From Pyropia haitanensis (lineage: Eukaryota; Rhodophyta; Bangiophyceae; Bangiales; Bangiaceae), in assembly GCA_008729055.1 (NCBI GenBank), contig SDUX01000168.1, forward strand, positions 79,037 through 143,036: DNA of 64,000 nt. Direction: 5' to 3'. Made by a program: the position numbers and the translations under genes. This document shows, piece after piece, positions 11,816 to 23,280 of the stretch. The first letter of the stretch is position 1. Each line of letters starts with the position of its first letter. A model generated the notes under the pieces. That model saw only the letters and a list, made by a program, of their open reading frames with translations, did not search any database and had not been told where the DNA came from.

Positions 11816-13666
11816 CCCCGCCGGGCCACACGCTGTCTCTTTTTGTTTTTTGTACTTGCGCGTCGTGCTCGCCTCTGGCACGCCTGCGCGTTTGTCTTCC
11901 TTGTTCGCACCACAGGGACTGCGTTTTCCCTTGGTGCGGACGAGCTGCCGGGCGTCTTTCCCGGCAGCAGGCCCGCCGGTGAACTTCCCACGGGGGAGAC
12001 GTAGCCGGCGGGCCTGGAACCAATTAAACATGTACCAATTGGCAGTCCGCATTGACATTGAGGCGAGCGTCGTAATCTATGACGGCTGCCGCTTGCTTGT
12101 TTGTTGGACACATTTCCCCCCCCTTTCCCCGTTCACAGCGCTCATCCTTGAGCGGCGGTGGGGCAATCCACGTGCGGCGACCGCGACAACGCTGCGGGCG
12201 GAGCGTCGCTGGGGGGAGTCTGCGGGGGGGGAGTCCACCGCCGCCGCGCCCGTGTGCGACCGGCTGCGACCACCCGCGGGGCACGACGCCGCCGTGGCGG
12301 GCGCCGCCGGCCGGCCGGGCAACCCCGTCCCGCCGTCACGGACACGACGGCGGCGGCGGCGGCCGACGCGGGTCTCCCTCGCGGCGTGGCCACCGCCGTG
12401 ACCGTTGCGGCGGTCGCGGCCGCGTCAGCCGGCCGCGGCGGAACGACGCCGCCGCCGCCCCAGCAGCGGCCGTGACCGCGTCAGCCGGCCGCGGCGGGAC
12501 GCCGCCGCCGCGGACCCAGCGGCGGCCGCCGTTCCCGTGGGAGGGGCGGGACGGTGGCGGCCGCCGCGGCGGCCGCGCTCGCCGCACTATCCGCGGCGGT
12601 GCGGTGGGATGCGGCGCGGCCGCCGCCGCCGCCGCCGCGGTCGCAGCGGAGCGACGGGGCCAACCCGCTGACGCGGGGGGAAGGGGGTAGCCTCGGCAGT
12701 GGGCACCCGCCCCACTCGTCGCCACTGGAGCGTGTGCGGCCGCGTGACTGAGAAACAAGCAGGAACAGTGAAACAAGAAAAGCACCTCAATACCCCCACC
12801 ACTGCTCCCACTACTGGCACCCCGCACTCCCCCCACGCACGCGTCCGTCACGATCCACCGCAGCGCGCTGCCCCCCCCACCACCACCACCCGCTCCTCCT
12901 CTACGAGCGTCGCGACCGCCGCCCGGAACTCCGCCGTCGACACCCCCCGCCGAGAGGCGCACGCCACCAGCCAAGAAAAGCACAGCCTTGGATATGCGCC
13001 AACCGCACATCAAAGGCTCGGAGCACGTAGGAAGGCGTATCAGCCAATGGGAAGGCCGGATTTCAATCCTGTACGAACCACAACGTGGCACCCCCCCTGA
13101 AAGACGCTCCTGCCACGCCGTCCCCGAGTGCGCCACTGCGGCTACATTGTTCTACTTACATCCCAATTAGTACGTCCTGCATTACCCCCCCCCACAAGAC
13201 GGTGGCGCCGCCACCCTCCCACCATTGCTATGTACAGCGCGGCGCCCCGATCCCGCCAGTCCCACGCGCACCACCTACCCGCACGGGCTCCCCCATTGCG
13301 TCCGTCCGCCAGAGATGCGCACCGCCCCCGCCTCCGCCGCGTGCTGCCCCCCCCCCCCCCCGTCGCGCGCCGCCTCTGCCGCCCCCGCCGCCGCGGCGTC
13401 GGCCCGCCGCCACCCACGCCAGCCGGCTGCCGCCCTGGTCACCACAACCGTCGCCGCCGCCTCCATCGGCCGGCTGCCGTTGCCGACGCCGCGGCTGCCC
13501 GCCGCCCTAGCCGGAGGCTGCCGCCGCCGCCGGTCGGTCGCCAATCCGGCCGCCAACCAGAGTCGCCGCTGCGGCCCACCGCCGCTCGCAGGAAGCCGTC
13601 GCCTGCTGGCTACCCGGCTGGCGGCCGGTCAGCTGCCACCCCAGCCTCCGCCGCCCCCACCGCGGC

Positions 13667-13697
<31 letters not shown>

Positions 13698-14265
13698 GCC
13701 GCCGCCACCGCGGCCGACAGCCGCCCAAGGGCTGCCGCCGCTAGCGGGCTGCCGCCGCGGGCCGGCGGCGGGGCAGGCCGCCCGCCGGCTGCCGCCCCGC
13801 CCGCGCCCTCGCCGCAGCCGCGGGCTGCCGCCCTCCCCCCTTCTGCTTCCACCGCGGCAAGCTACCGCCGACGCACGTCGCCGCTCCCTCGCTGCCGCCG
13901 CCGCCCCCGGTCGGGGCGACTGGCCACCGCGGGCGCACGGCAGCCATCCCCGCCCGCTACCGCGGGCTGCCGCTCCTCTTCTTCGCTCCGAGTTGCGGCA
14001 GGCTGTCAGCGCCGCGCCGCGAGCTGCTATCTTGTCAGCCACCCGGTGACGACAAGTCGCAGGACACAGCCAGAAGACGACTGCAAGGCGAAAGGAGAAC
14101 AACCGGCAATACTACTTGGAACCAAAAGTCTACTCACAGGGGGTACTTGATAGGAAATACAGACATTGCACGAAACTGAATTCATAGAAATCTATACACA
14201 TCGTACTTGACTAACAACTTGTGGCACATCTCGTAAGTCACATGTGCCACGTGTTTGATATCTCT
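11816..14265. other. No supportable gene; mixed composition
   Basis: 11830-12130 and 12745-13130 are less GC-rich and look intergenic. A short near-palindrome (CCAATTAAACATGTACCAATTGG) lies near 12020. 12390-12680 and 13320-14030 are dense GCC/CCG sequence giving Pro/Ala/Arg-rich frames on both strands; 13675-13715 is a near-pure CCG run. 14090-14230 is AT-richer, with repeated TACTTGA words at 14147 and 14202. No domain, splice pattern or RNA gene was recognised. Confidence 0.45.
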
Positions 14266-14339
14266 TCCTCACGTGATGGGCTTTCTCACGATCTGAGCCG
14301 ACCATCCTGGGGAGTGCACGCCGTGCTGGATTGACGAGT

Positions 14340-14566
14340 ACAATACTTGACTCGGCAAGTAACCTGGTCATCGACTCGCAACTGCTGGGACGCACGCGGC
14401 TAAAGCGCCGGCGTCCGACGCCCCCCTTTCCACCCAGCCCTGTCGCGCCGGTCTCTCCAGTTCCCGGCCACCCAGCAGGCCGGGTGGATACACAGGCCGT
14501 TGTTTTTTACTCTATTCAGTTTTGAGTGCGGGTCTGTAGACGTCTGCCAGAGCAGAGCCCCCAACG
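14340..14566 (+). repeat. Left terminal inverted repeat, core
   Basis: This arm begins ACAATACTTGACTCGG and ends GAGCCCCCAACG. It is the reverse complement of 15653-15879 except for two transitions near the inner end. The inner 227 bases are almost identical while the outer flank has diverged, which suggests recent homogenisation of the core arms. Confidence 0.92.
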
Positions 14567-14976
14567 ACCGCACGGACGGACACAATGCACTCACCATCCA
14601 CCGTCGGTTCTGCCAGTCGGGGGCGCTGGTGACGGCGAAACAGTGTCTGCTGAGGCGTTTTGTGGTCTACAATGGTCGACGCTCCAACAACCGTCGGGTA
14701 CGTTTACGGATAGCGTTCGAAGGCGTCGCCCGTCCATCATGAGTGTCACGATCGTCTTTTGTTGCACGGACATTTGGGGCATGGCTATCATAACACCTGG
14801 TGGCATCCAATTGCTATAAGTGGGTGGACGACCCCCCTTGAGTCCAGACGTTGTTGAATCCCTGCAGAGGGAGGGGTGTTGGACACTGTCGCGCAGCTGG
14901 ATGTGCCGGTGAGAGTCAAACGAGCAGTGGAGCAGGTCTGCTGCACAATTGGGACTTGAAGAGTGTAGTTTTTAGT

Positions 14977-15014
14977 GCATGAGAGCCCTCTGGAGCGTTC
15001 GACGGTCTGTCGAG
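14977..15014 (+). repeat. Internal inverted repeat, left arm
   Basis: A 38-base arm starting GCATGAGAGC and ending GACGGTCTGTCGAG pairs with 15379-15416 with a few mismatches. It makes a second hairpin nested inside the terminal arms. The 364-base loop has no recognised content. Confidence 0.8.
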
Positions 15015-15378
15015 ACTACCTACGCAGACTGGCCTCGTTGGGGGCCTGTAGGACCCACGTCCCATTGTATGGGACACTTTTACAGCATATACGCGTGCTC
15101 AGCGTCGTCGGTTTAGTCGATCCAGCTCGCTTCAGAAGAGTCCGTAGAGTGGTCGTTGACTCGTACTGCACGCGGGGATTGCGCCCGATGCACCACCTCT
15201 TAGTGCACTGCGTCACACGCCGCTATAACGCATATCAGCAAGTCAAGCGAACTTTTTTCAAAGTGTTCTCAAAATACCAAGACGATGGCGATGAGCACGT
15301 GCATGTGCTCACAAAGTGTTGCAAACAATGGCAAGCGGGTCATACGAGCCCCCGAAGTGTGCACTCTGGACCGGTAGC

Positions 15379-15416
15379 CTCGACAGACCGTCCAACGCCC
15401 CACAGTGCTCTCATGC
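15379..15416 (-). repeat. Internal inverted repeat, right arm
   Basis: Partner of 14977-15014; the strand switches at CTCGACAGACCGTC and ends at GCTCTCATGC. Confidence 0.8.
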
Positions 15417-15652
15417 AAAAGGTACACCTGTCAGATCTGTATAGTGCAGCAAGTTCTCTTCACAGCTTTTGTCACTCCCACCGGCGCTCTGGGCGTGTCC
15501 AGCTGCGCCGCAGCGCCTAGCACCCCATCGGAAGTCAGTCAGTCACCCATGTGTGGACTCCCGTGTGGTTTTTTTTACAATTGTACGCCACCATAGCCAC
15601 CAGGTACATTTTCCGTGAGCGTTTGCTGAAAAACGTAGACTCATAATGCTCA

Positions 15653-15879
15653 CGTTGGGGGCTCTGCTCCGGCAGACGTCTACAAACCCGCACTCAAAAC
15701 TGAATAGAGTAAAAAACAACGGCCTGTGTATCCACCCGGCCTGCTGGGTGGCCGGGAACTGGAGAGACCGGCGCGACAGGGCTGGGTGGAAAGGGGGGCG
15801 TCGGACGCCGGCGCTTTAGCCGCGTGCGTCCCAGCAGTTGCGAGTCGATGACCAGGTTACTTGCCGAGTCAAGTATTGT
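15653..15879 (-). repeat. Right terminal inverted repeat, core
   Basis: Reverse complement of 14340-14566 with two mismatches; see the left arm for its landmarks. Beyond 15879 the match to the other arm continues in degenerate form for roughly 60 bases. Confidence 0.92.
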
Positions 15880-15945
15880 TCTCGTCTATCCAGCAATGAT
15901 GACTTCGGGATGCACTCCTGAATGTGGACGGCTGAGATCGCGTGA

Positions 15946-17650
15946 CAGCCTATCACATCAAGCGTATGGTGCTTTTGAATTGACGTGATTGCCTCGAGAT
16001 CTGAGTAATGTCGGAGGTGTATGTGTTGTTCTCTGTTGAAAAATCGCTGTTCGCATTTTTATTCTCAAGTACCTCTGCGTGTGCCACCTGGGTAGCTGGT
16101 CGCTTCAGCCGTCTTGCCGTTCATCCCCCTCGCCTCCCACCACCCTTCGTTGTCTGCGTTGGCTGCAGCCAGCGTCAGGGGCGGAGGCTGACCGCGGCGC
16201 CGACGGCAGCCGGCCGCGGCGGTGTCCATGGGGGGGGCCGCAGTGCGCGGCGGCGGCGTCCGGTGGGGGGGCGGCAGCGCGCGGCAGCTGCGCCCGGCCG
16301 CCCCAACCAGCGCCCGGGAAGGCGGCTGGCCGCGGCGGCGGCGGCCGCCGGCCACCGTGGCGTCCGGGGGAAGACCGTGGTGCGCGGCGGCGGTGTCAGC
16401 CCCCCGAGACCGGCGGCGGCAGTGGCGGTAGAGGGCGGCGGAAGCGGCAGACGGCGCTGCCACAATGGTAGCGCGGGTGGAAAGCGACGGCCATTGGCGC
16501 CGCCGCCGCAATCGCCTCCGCCTGAGCCGCTGCCGCCATCGCCGCCGGCCGTGCCGCCGCCGCCGCCAACGCCGCCGCCGCCGACACCGCCGCCCTGGTC
16601 GTCGCCGCCGCCGTCGCCACCGCCACCACTGCGCCCCTCCCCTCAGCCCCCGCTCTCCCCTCGCCCTCCACCGCCGCCCCTCTCCCCCCCCCTCAGTTCG
16701 CCACACCCCTCGCGCCCACCACGAAAAAAGAAAAACCACAGCAAAAAAAAACAAAAAAACAGCAACCAAACAGAAGCAATAGCACAAGCGCCGGCTGCGG
16801 GAGAAGCGATGGCTGAGTCAGCTGCCGGCGGTGGCGGCAGAGGCGGCGGCGTGTCGGCGTGCCCCCCCCGTACCCCAACCCCCACCACCCATGACGCGAC
16901 GGGGAACCGTCCCAATATGCCCGCCACGTCCGTCGCCACCACCACGTCGCCGCCACCACCACGCCGCCCCCACAACCCCAAAACCACCACCGCCCGCCAA
17001 AAACCAACCACGCAAGCCACCACCCTACCACCACGACCTCCAAACCTCCACCCCGCCATCTTCAACGCCAACCAAGCACCCCAACGGCAGCCCCACCCGC
17101 CCCGCACTTGTCAGCGCCACCGCAGTCGCCGCCATCGCCTTTGCCGCCGCCGCCGCCGCCGATGCCGCGCCAAACTCCTCCAGGCCCCGCACCCCCATCA
17201 GCGCCACGTCCCGTACCGCCCGAACGCCCGCGGGGGTCTTGTAAGGGCACCCCCGGGGGGGTGGGGGAGGGGGGAGGGGGGGCGCGGTGGGCGGCGCCGT
17301 TTGGCCCCGCCTCCCCCGCCCCCCCCTCCCCCCCCCCCGCCGCCGCTGCCGCTGCAGCTGCCGCCGGTCGCGGGGGCGGCAACGTGAGCGCCGTCTGGTG
17401 ACGGCGCCAGGCGCCACGTCAAAGGCGGCGGGGGGGGGGGGCCGTACCGGCGACCGTCACCGACGCAGGCGGCGGCACTGGGGCTCCGCGGCGGGGGGGT
17501 CGTCGTGAGGCGGCGCCGGATGCCCCCGCGACCCATTGCCGGCCACCACCACCTCCTCTGCAGGCGGATACGGGGCGGGCGCGGCGGGTGCCCCTCCGCG
17601 GTGGCCAGTGCCGGCGACAGCCGCCACGAGCCGCCGCCGCCGGGTATAGA
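15946..17650. other. No supportable gene; proline-rich composition
   Basis: A long plus-strand frame covers 16008-17387, but it is almost entirely Pro/Arg/Ala homopolymeric runs and is mirrored by frames on the other strand. 16715-16790 is an unusual A-rich island (A runs with CAA and AAC) inside C-rich DNA. The GTAAGG at 17242 resembles a splice donor, but no matching exon structure was recognised. Confidence 0.4.
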
Positions 17651-18528
17651 CCATAGCGATAGGATAGGTTAGTTTTCAAAAAGTAGGAGAGGGTAGGATT
17701 CGGATCCCCAACAGTAGGATTCGGACGAATACCGCACCGATCCGCACGGAATGGGACTCGGCGGAAACGAATTGATATCAGACCACCACATCACGGTCAC
17801 CATGTCAGATCCAAGAGACGATCCGAGGCATGAGTCGCGGACGGGCCCGAACGAGTCTGGGCACAACCGACCGAGAGAAAAATCTCCGGACACGGACACG
17901 GCGGGACACGGCCAGCAACGCTGGCCACCTCAAAACGGAGCAAACGGAGGGGGGGGGCCAGCAAACGCCCACCGAACGCCATACCATCCGCGCGAGCACC
18001 ACTCGACCCCTGCCCCCACACCCCAATCGAGAGGGGCACCGCCGCACACTGCCACATATAGCTGCTGCCGCTGCCCGGGTGGGTCCCGGGCCTGCCCACC
18101 CCACCCCGGATTGCAGGGGGGCGGTAACGGCCCCCCCTGCCCGTCGTGCACGCCCTCGACGGGGGGGTCGCGGCCCCCGTCCACCCTACCGCCGTCCACA
18201 TCACCGTCGTGCGGGGGGGGGGTGGCGGCCCCCCCCTTGCTCCCGTCCACCCCACCGCCGTTGTGCGGGGGGGGGGTGGCGGCCCCCCCCCGCTCCCGTC
18301 CACCCCACCGCCGTCCAGGAGGGGGCGTCGCGGCCCCCCCCGACGCACGGGCCACCCCCACAGCCATGGGAGCTGCCACGACCACCGCCTGCCCTGGCGA
18401 GGTACGTTTTTTTTTTCGCTGCACACGAGGGTGGGGGCTGCGACGGCGGCGCCATCGTCGCACCCGTGCTCACCGCCGCACGCGTCCCCGTCGCGGCGAA
18501 GAGCGTCGTCGCCCCCTCCATCCCCGCC

Positions 18529-21513
18529 ATGGCCAGCACCCCCGCGGAGCCCACCGACGACCTCAACGTGCCCCCCATCACCGACCTTGCCCAATGCGTC
18601 GAGCCCTTCCTGAACCGTGCAGGGAAAGGATATATGCTGAACAGGAAGACCTACGTCCGCTCTGTGCGCCACTTGTCTGAAATGCCCATGTACCTCCAAA
18701 CTGATCCCGGCGGCATCGTGTACATCCTCAAGCAGCCACCAGCCGCGGGCATCGAGACCACCCTTGAGCGACTGTGTGACCGGCTGGGGGGCCAAACTGG
18801 GGCCACGCCCTCCTCCCTGCAATGCGGCTCCCGCGGCACCTGGAAGGCGACGCTGACTTTTTATGGCAAGCAAGAGAGGGTGCTGGTCCGCGGCCGCGGC
18901 TGCGCCGCCCCGCTGGTCTGCCCCAACATGCCCCCCGCTGTCAAAAACCGAGCCTACAAAATGCCAGACGAGGAGGACGACATCATTGCGGCGGCCGCCG
19001 CGCACGCCGAGCTCCAACGCAACCCCGCCTACATCAAGCGCGCGTCCACAACGGCCTTTTACCACGCCCACGCAAACGACCCGTGCCCGTACACCAAACA
19101 AGACTACGACAACCTGGGGCAGGCGCAGCCGCGCGCCTGCCCCGGCAAGCCCACCCTCCGACGCTACCGTTCCAGCGACGCCTTCTTTATCGGGTGCTCC
19201 GCCTGGGAGGCCAACGAGCCCGGGCACCGCTTTTTGCGGCTGCCCGAGTCGGTAGACCCCGAGCATCTCGACATGCTTTTGACCAACGATGGCCGCGACC
19301 CCAACCAAGCCGACCACCCGCCCGCTGGCTGTCTGTACATGCAACCCCGCTGGGCCCGCTCACGCACATGCCCCTTTGAAGCCGACCACCACCTATCCCT
19401 CGTCTGGTCCGGAAGCAACCCCACTGGCAAGTGCCCCGTCAAGCTGCTGGCCTACTGTTTTGACAACAATGAAGCCCTCAAAGACAACATTATCCTGGCC
19501 CTGCACGGCGAGCATACCCACCCGCGCGCTGTACCCATGCTCCACCTCGGCAAGTTCCGGTCCCGCGTATTTACGATGCTCGACGAGGACCCCACAAGCA
19601 CCAAGGCGATGCTGGCACGCAGAGTGAAGGACCAACTGGGGCTGCAGCCCAGCAGCAGCGCCGTGAAACATATCCTGGCCGAGCACAAACTGTCCTTCAA
19701 CCCGCTTGGCGAGGACCAGGTGAGGGTCATGGCCCGCCTGGCCGCCTCGGCCGGCAGCACCCAGTACATCCGCAAGATCGTCTTTGGGGCCAAGGGGGGC
19801 AACCGCAACGAGGCCACCTACCACTATGTCACGTTTTTCCTGGACGACCTGATGGACATTGCCGCGCTGCACGGCTCCTTTATGGCGGACATGAGCTACA
19901 AGGACTTTACGACCACCGACGACCACGGCGACTGGCACCTCTTTTCGATTACCGTCTGGTCCCACCGCCTCAAGCGCACGCTGACCGTCTTGAAAGACGC
20001 CTGCATCGGAGAGTGCGAGGACCTGTACCGCGAGCTGATCGACGAGTTTTGCAGGTAGCTGAAGCTGAGGGGAGTCCGCATGCCCACCGCCGCCAGCGCC
20101 GCCACCCGTCGCACCAACGAGACCGTGAGGCAGAGGGAGCTCATCTCGCTGACGCTGGACTTCAACGCGGCCCAGGCAAAGAGCGCCGCCGCCGCACTCG
20201 CAAAGCACGCGGGCCTCCCAACGATCCTTGACGGCGCGCGCACGCTTCTCCGCGGCTGTGCTGTCCACCTGGCGCGACGCGTCCTGAAGCTCCCACTCGA
20301 CCGCGACGATGCTGACAAAGACCTAGCCCGCCGACTGCTGGACGCGCCCAACGGTGTGCGCACAAGCGAGGGCGTCTCCGAGCTGCTGGCCGAGCTGGGC
20401 AGGCACGACAACAACCGCATCCGGGACTGGAGCACCGGGGACGCCCGCCCCATCATCCAGCACATGATCTTCCCTCACGTTTTTTCCCGCCTGGACACCT
20501 CCCTGCTCACCACTGTGCCCGCCACAACCAACGCGCAAGAGGCCACCCACCGCAGCAACCTCTCCAAGTCTCCGCCTGGAACCCTGGTCACTGTCATAAG
20601 CCGCCACCATGTGATCGATGCCGAGCTGGTCAAGACCTTTAACGCACCGGGCCTGGGCAACAGCGAGGGCTCACGCCCCGTCAATGACACACAACGCTAC
20701 CAACGCGCCGAGAAGAGACGCCAACGCAAAAACAACAAACGCGCACGAGCAGACGCCACCAACGACCGAGACGAAGAGAACGCAACCGAGAGGCCCCCCA
20801 CGCACAACGCCCCCACGACCAACCAAGCCCGACCCAACGACACCCCAACCGGGCCCACGCCACACGACACCAACCCCGCTCGCTGCACCACCGACACGTC
20901 CACTGCAACGCACAACGAGGACGAGACAAACGACGGCAAAGACCCACTCGCCTCCCAAGACACGAGCAACACCCGCGCGGCCGCAGACGGGACCACCACG
21001 ACGGCCGCAGCGATGGGCGCGTCGACGGCGGCAATGGGAACCACTGCGGGCAGCACCAGCGCGACGGCGGGGGGGAACGAGAACGGGACCACGACAGCTG
21101 CACCAGCGGCAACTCGTACGACACCGGGGCGTTCAGCCCTGCCAGTGTCTCCTGTCCCGCCACCCCCCGCCGTCTCGCTGTGGCTGCCCGCCACGGCAGC
21201 CGCCGCCGCCGCCGCCGCCGCTGGCGCTCCCGTCGCTGCGGCCGTCGCTGCGGCCGCCTCGGCCGGCGCCGCCCCTGCTCCCTCTGTGGCGCAGCAGCTG
21301 AGCAGCGTGCTGTCCCGCCTCGAGGAGCAGGGGCGGATGCTGGCCATCCAGTCGTCTACGCTGGCTGCACACACCTCCCTGCTCAACCATCTTATGATGT
21401 CACAGCAGCACGCCCCACCCGCCACCGCGGGCAGCACCAACTCTCTCGCTGGCCGCAGCAGCGGCGCACCAGACAAGTCTACCGCCGCTACCACAAGGGC
21501 CAATACGCACTGA
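18529..21513 (+). pseudogene. MULE-type DDE transposase, interrupted by one in-frame TAG
   Basis: The chosen start is the ATG at 18529 in CCGCCATGG context. The N-terminal part (19180-19520) holds FIGCSAW, then spaced Cys and HGEHTHP, like the FLYWCH-type zinc-binding segment before MULE transposases. The catalytic part follows. D in ADMSYK is at 19888, D in TLDFNAAQ at 20158, GCAVH (the MULE C-x2-H signature) lies near 20255, and E in TTNAQE is at 20539. These fit the family order D, D, C-x2-H, E. The frame is open for about 990 codons except for TAG at 20056-20058, just after the first catalytic block. The C-terminal third (20700-21500) is low-complexity Thr/Ala/Asn with no domain. It is a nonsense copy, or much less likely a readthrough product. 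Confidence 0.8.
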
Positions 21514-22265
21514 GTCGACTCTCTTCTTTGCCTTTTTTTTTTCTGCATCTTCGCATCCTTTGGATTCTCTCGTCTACTCTGCTTGCTGGACCATGGCGTC
21601 TGTGAGGGCTTCCTTTTCTCTCCCACGTCTGCTACTCGTTTCTGTTCTGCCGCATCTCCCGAGTCCCTTTCATGCCATCGTTTTTTTCTCGAATGCCTCT
21701 CGCCTCCCTCTCTTGCTTTCCCTTTGAAGACCTAAAGGCCATGGTCCCGGCAACACACACTCGCAGAGAATAGACGCACCCACTGTCCCGAATGCAGAGC
21801 CCCACACACACCACGACACCCACACTGCACCTTTGATACGACTCCCCATTTGCACACATCGACTCGCCTAGTCCCCTCCCCCACAGAGGCAGCTCTGCCC
21901 GACCCACACCAGCACTATCACGCCCGAGCGGAAACCCGACCAGGACCCGCCACCCAGACAGACAGCGCCCTTTCCAACCCCCCCCCTTCCTCAGAGAGCC
22001 AGCTGGGCACGACCCCAGGCAAGGCAAGGCACACACACGCCCCACAACACCGCCTGGCAGCCCCCGCCCCAGACGCCACGGACAGCAACAACACACCACA
22101 CCCCGCACCACAGTGCCAAAAACAGGGTAAGAGGGCCAAACGCCCCCGCACCCCACGCAAACGCGAGCCGCGGCACGCCCACCCGACCCGCCAGAACAGC
22201 GCAAAACATCGCACCAGCTGGCGCCAGGCCCCCGACGCCACTCCGGATCTCGGCCCTCTCCCCCA

Positions 22266-22490
22266 TCCCGCCTCGTTTTGCCTCCTGGCCCCCAGCAGCC
22301 CACACCACTACGCCCGCCCAGCAAAAAATCTCACCCCACTGCTCGCTGCGGGCCCCGCTCCCAGGTCCCGCCTCGTTTCGCCTCCTGGCCCCCAGCAACC
22401 CACAACAAGACGAGCCCCACCCAGCAAAAAATCGCACTCCAGCGCTTAATGCGGATCCGACTCCCCCGTCCCGTCTCATTTTCCGTCGAC
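22266..22490. repeat. Two and a bit tandem copies, about 100-bp period
   Basis: CCCGCCTCGTTTTGCCTCC starts the first copy at about 22266 and recurs with small changes at about 22366, then as a partial CCCGTCTCATTTTCC near 22468. Each full copy also carries CTGGCCCCCAGCA and CCCAGCAAAAAATC. The block lies near the inner right end of the MULE. Confidence 0.75.
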
Positions 22491-22743
22491 TGTCGCCGCC
22501 AGCCAAGCCGGTCCACACACGTTCGCATGCCGAGATTCCTTCCAACCGGACAGCCATGACATCAGACCGATCCATCACATCCAATGAAAGGCGGACACCC
22601 ACCTGTTCTTTGCCAACAACAAATTTCCAAATCAACTCGATTCTAACTCCAACGACCACACAGTATTCGTCCTCACCGGAATCCTGCTGCCAAAAGAGGT
22701 TTCCTTTCCTATCAGTGTAAATCCTCCCGAATCCTATCCCGAT

Positions 22744-23280
22744 GGGCGCAACCGGCCGCCGCCGGGGTTGCAGACCGGACGAGGCCACCTTCCTCCACCC
22801 TGGCCCTGGCCAATGCACTGCTGTAACCGGAAACAGAGCCACCGACAGCAATACATCGTCGCCCGTCTGCAATCACTCGAACTTGCGGTCTAGAACCCAT
22901 CCAGCTTGCTTTTAGAGGCCGACGTCCCATGCTGATGGGTGCCTCTGAATCGCGCAGCCAATGAGGCTCTGAGACAGCTTTTGCATCACCCAGTCAGAGC
23001 AAGAGATAGGTCTGAGCTTCAACCAACCAGCGCGCAACAAAAGCTATCGATTGGCTGGGAGACGCCTCTTTGTAGCCCCCCTTTTACACGAACAGCAGCC
23101 ATTTTTCATGGGAGTTCATTTGAAATGAGACGAACCCAGCTGATCGCGGAGCTGCGGATACGCACACTAGCGGTACAACGGAGGAGGACCCACGGGCCAA
23201 GCTTCCCTGTCCCGTGGAACGGGGCATCGTCGCCGGCCAACGTCTCCGAGGGCTGGAATGCTGTTGCGTTCTTTGACACC
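22744..23280. other. Spacer and likely 5' region of the exonuclease-transposase gene
   Basis: This is moderate-GC DNA between the MULE end and the next ATG. It includes GATGGGTGCCTCTGAAT near 22935 and GCAGCCATTTTTCATGG near 23095. No TATA box, tandem repeat or matched inverted end was found. Confidence 0.35.

Larger units (their letters stand above)
14266..15945. mobile_element. Foldback (long terminal inverted repeat) element, non-autonomous
   Basis: A core pair of terminal inverted repeats (14340-14566 and 15653-15879, 227 bases each) matches with two substitutions. Outside the core the arms continue as a weaker inverted match, for example GGAGTGCA and ATCTGAGCCG near 14290-14320 against their complements near 15905-15935. 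That gives about 300-bp arms with degenerate outer ends. The 1.1-kb centre has no domain-bearing frame. It contains another inverted repeat pair. No clean target duplication was found, so the exact ends are uncertain. Long arms would suit a MULE-like or foldback MITE, but superfamily is not shown. Confidence 0.75.
17656..22743 (+). mobile_element. Mutator-like (MULE) DNA transposon, about 5 kb
   Basis: The element is defined by its transposase gene at 18529-21513. Both outer ends carry GATAGGAT-type words (17656-17710 on the plus strand, 22700-22743 on the minus strand) and further shared words (AGGATTCGG, GACGAATAC, GAATTGAT) in matching order. These may be degenerate terminal inverted repeats. 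I could not find a 9-bp target duplication, so the boundaries are approximate. 17720-18520 upstream and 21514-22550 downstream hold only low-complexity frames. Confidence 0.55.

Noticed and set aside
6906..12401. Giant open frames across the minisatellites (plus strand 6906-12401; minus strand 7021-12111 and 5405-8734)
   Set aside because: Periods of 60 and 66 bp are multiples of three and stop codons are rare in this composition, so several frames on both strands stay open. They cross the N gap and the error-rich zone, and no start, domain or end feature supports a gene.
16008..17387. 459-residue proline-rich gene
   Set aside because: The frame consists of homopolymeric Pro/Arg/Ala runs, with comparable minus-strand frames and no domain, signal peptide or splice evidence.
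17797..19344. 515-residue minus-strand frame opposite the MULE transposase
   Set aside because: It is the antisense shadow of the transposase, which has recognisable catalytic motifs on the plus strand.
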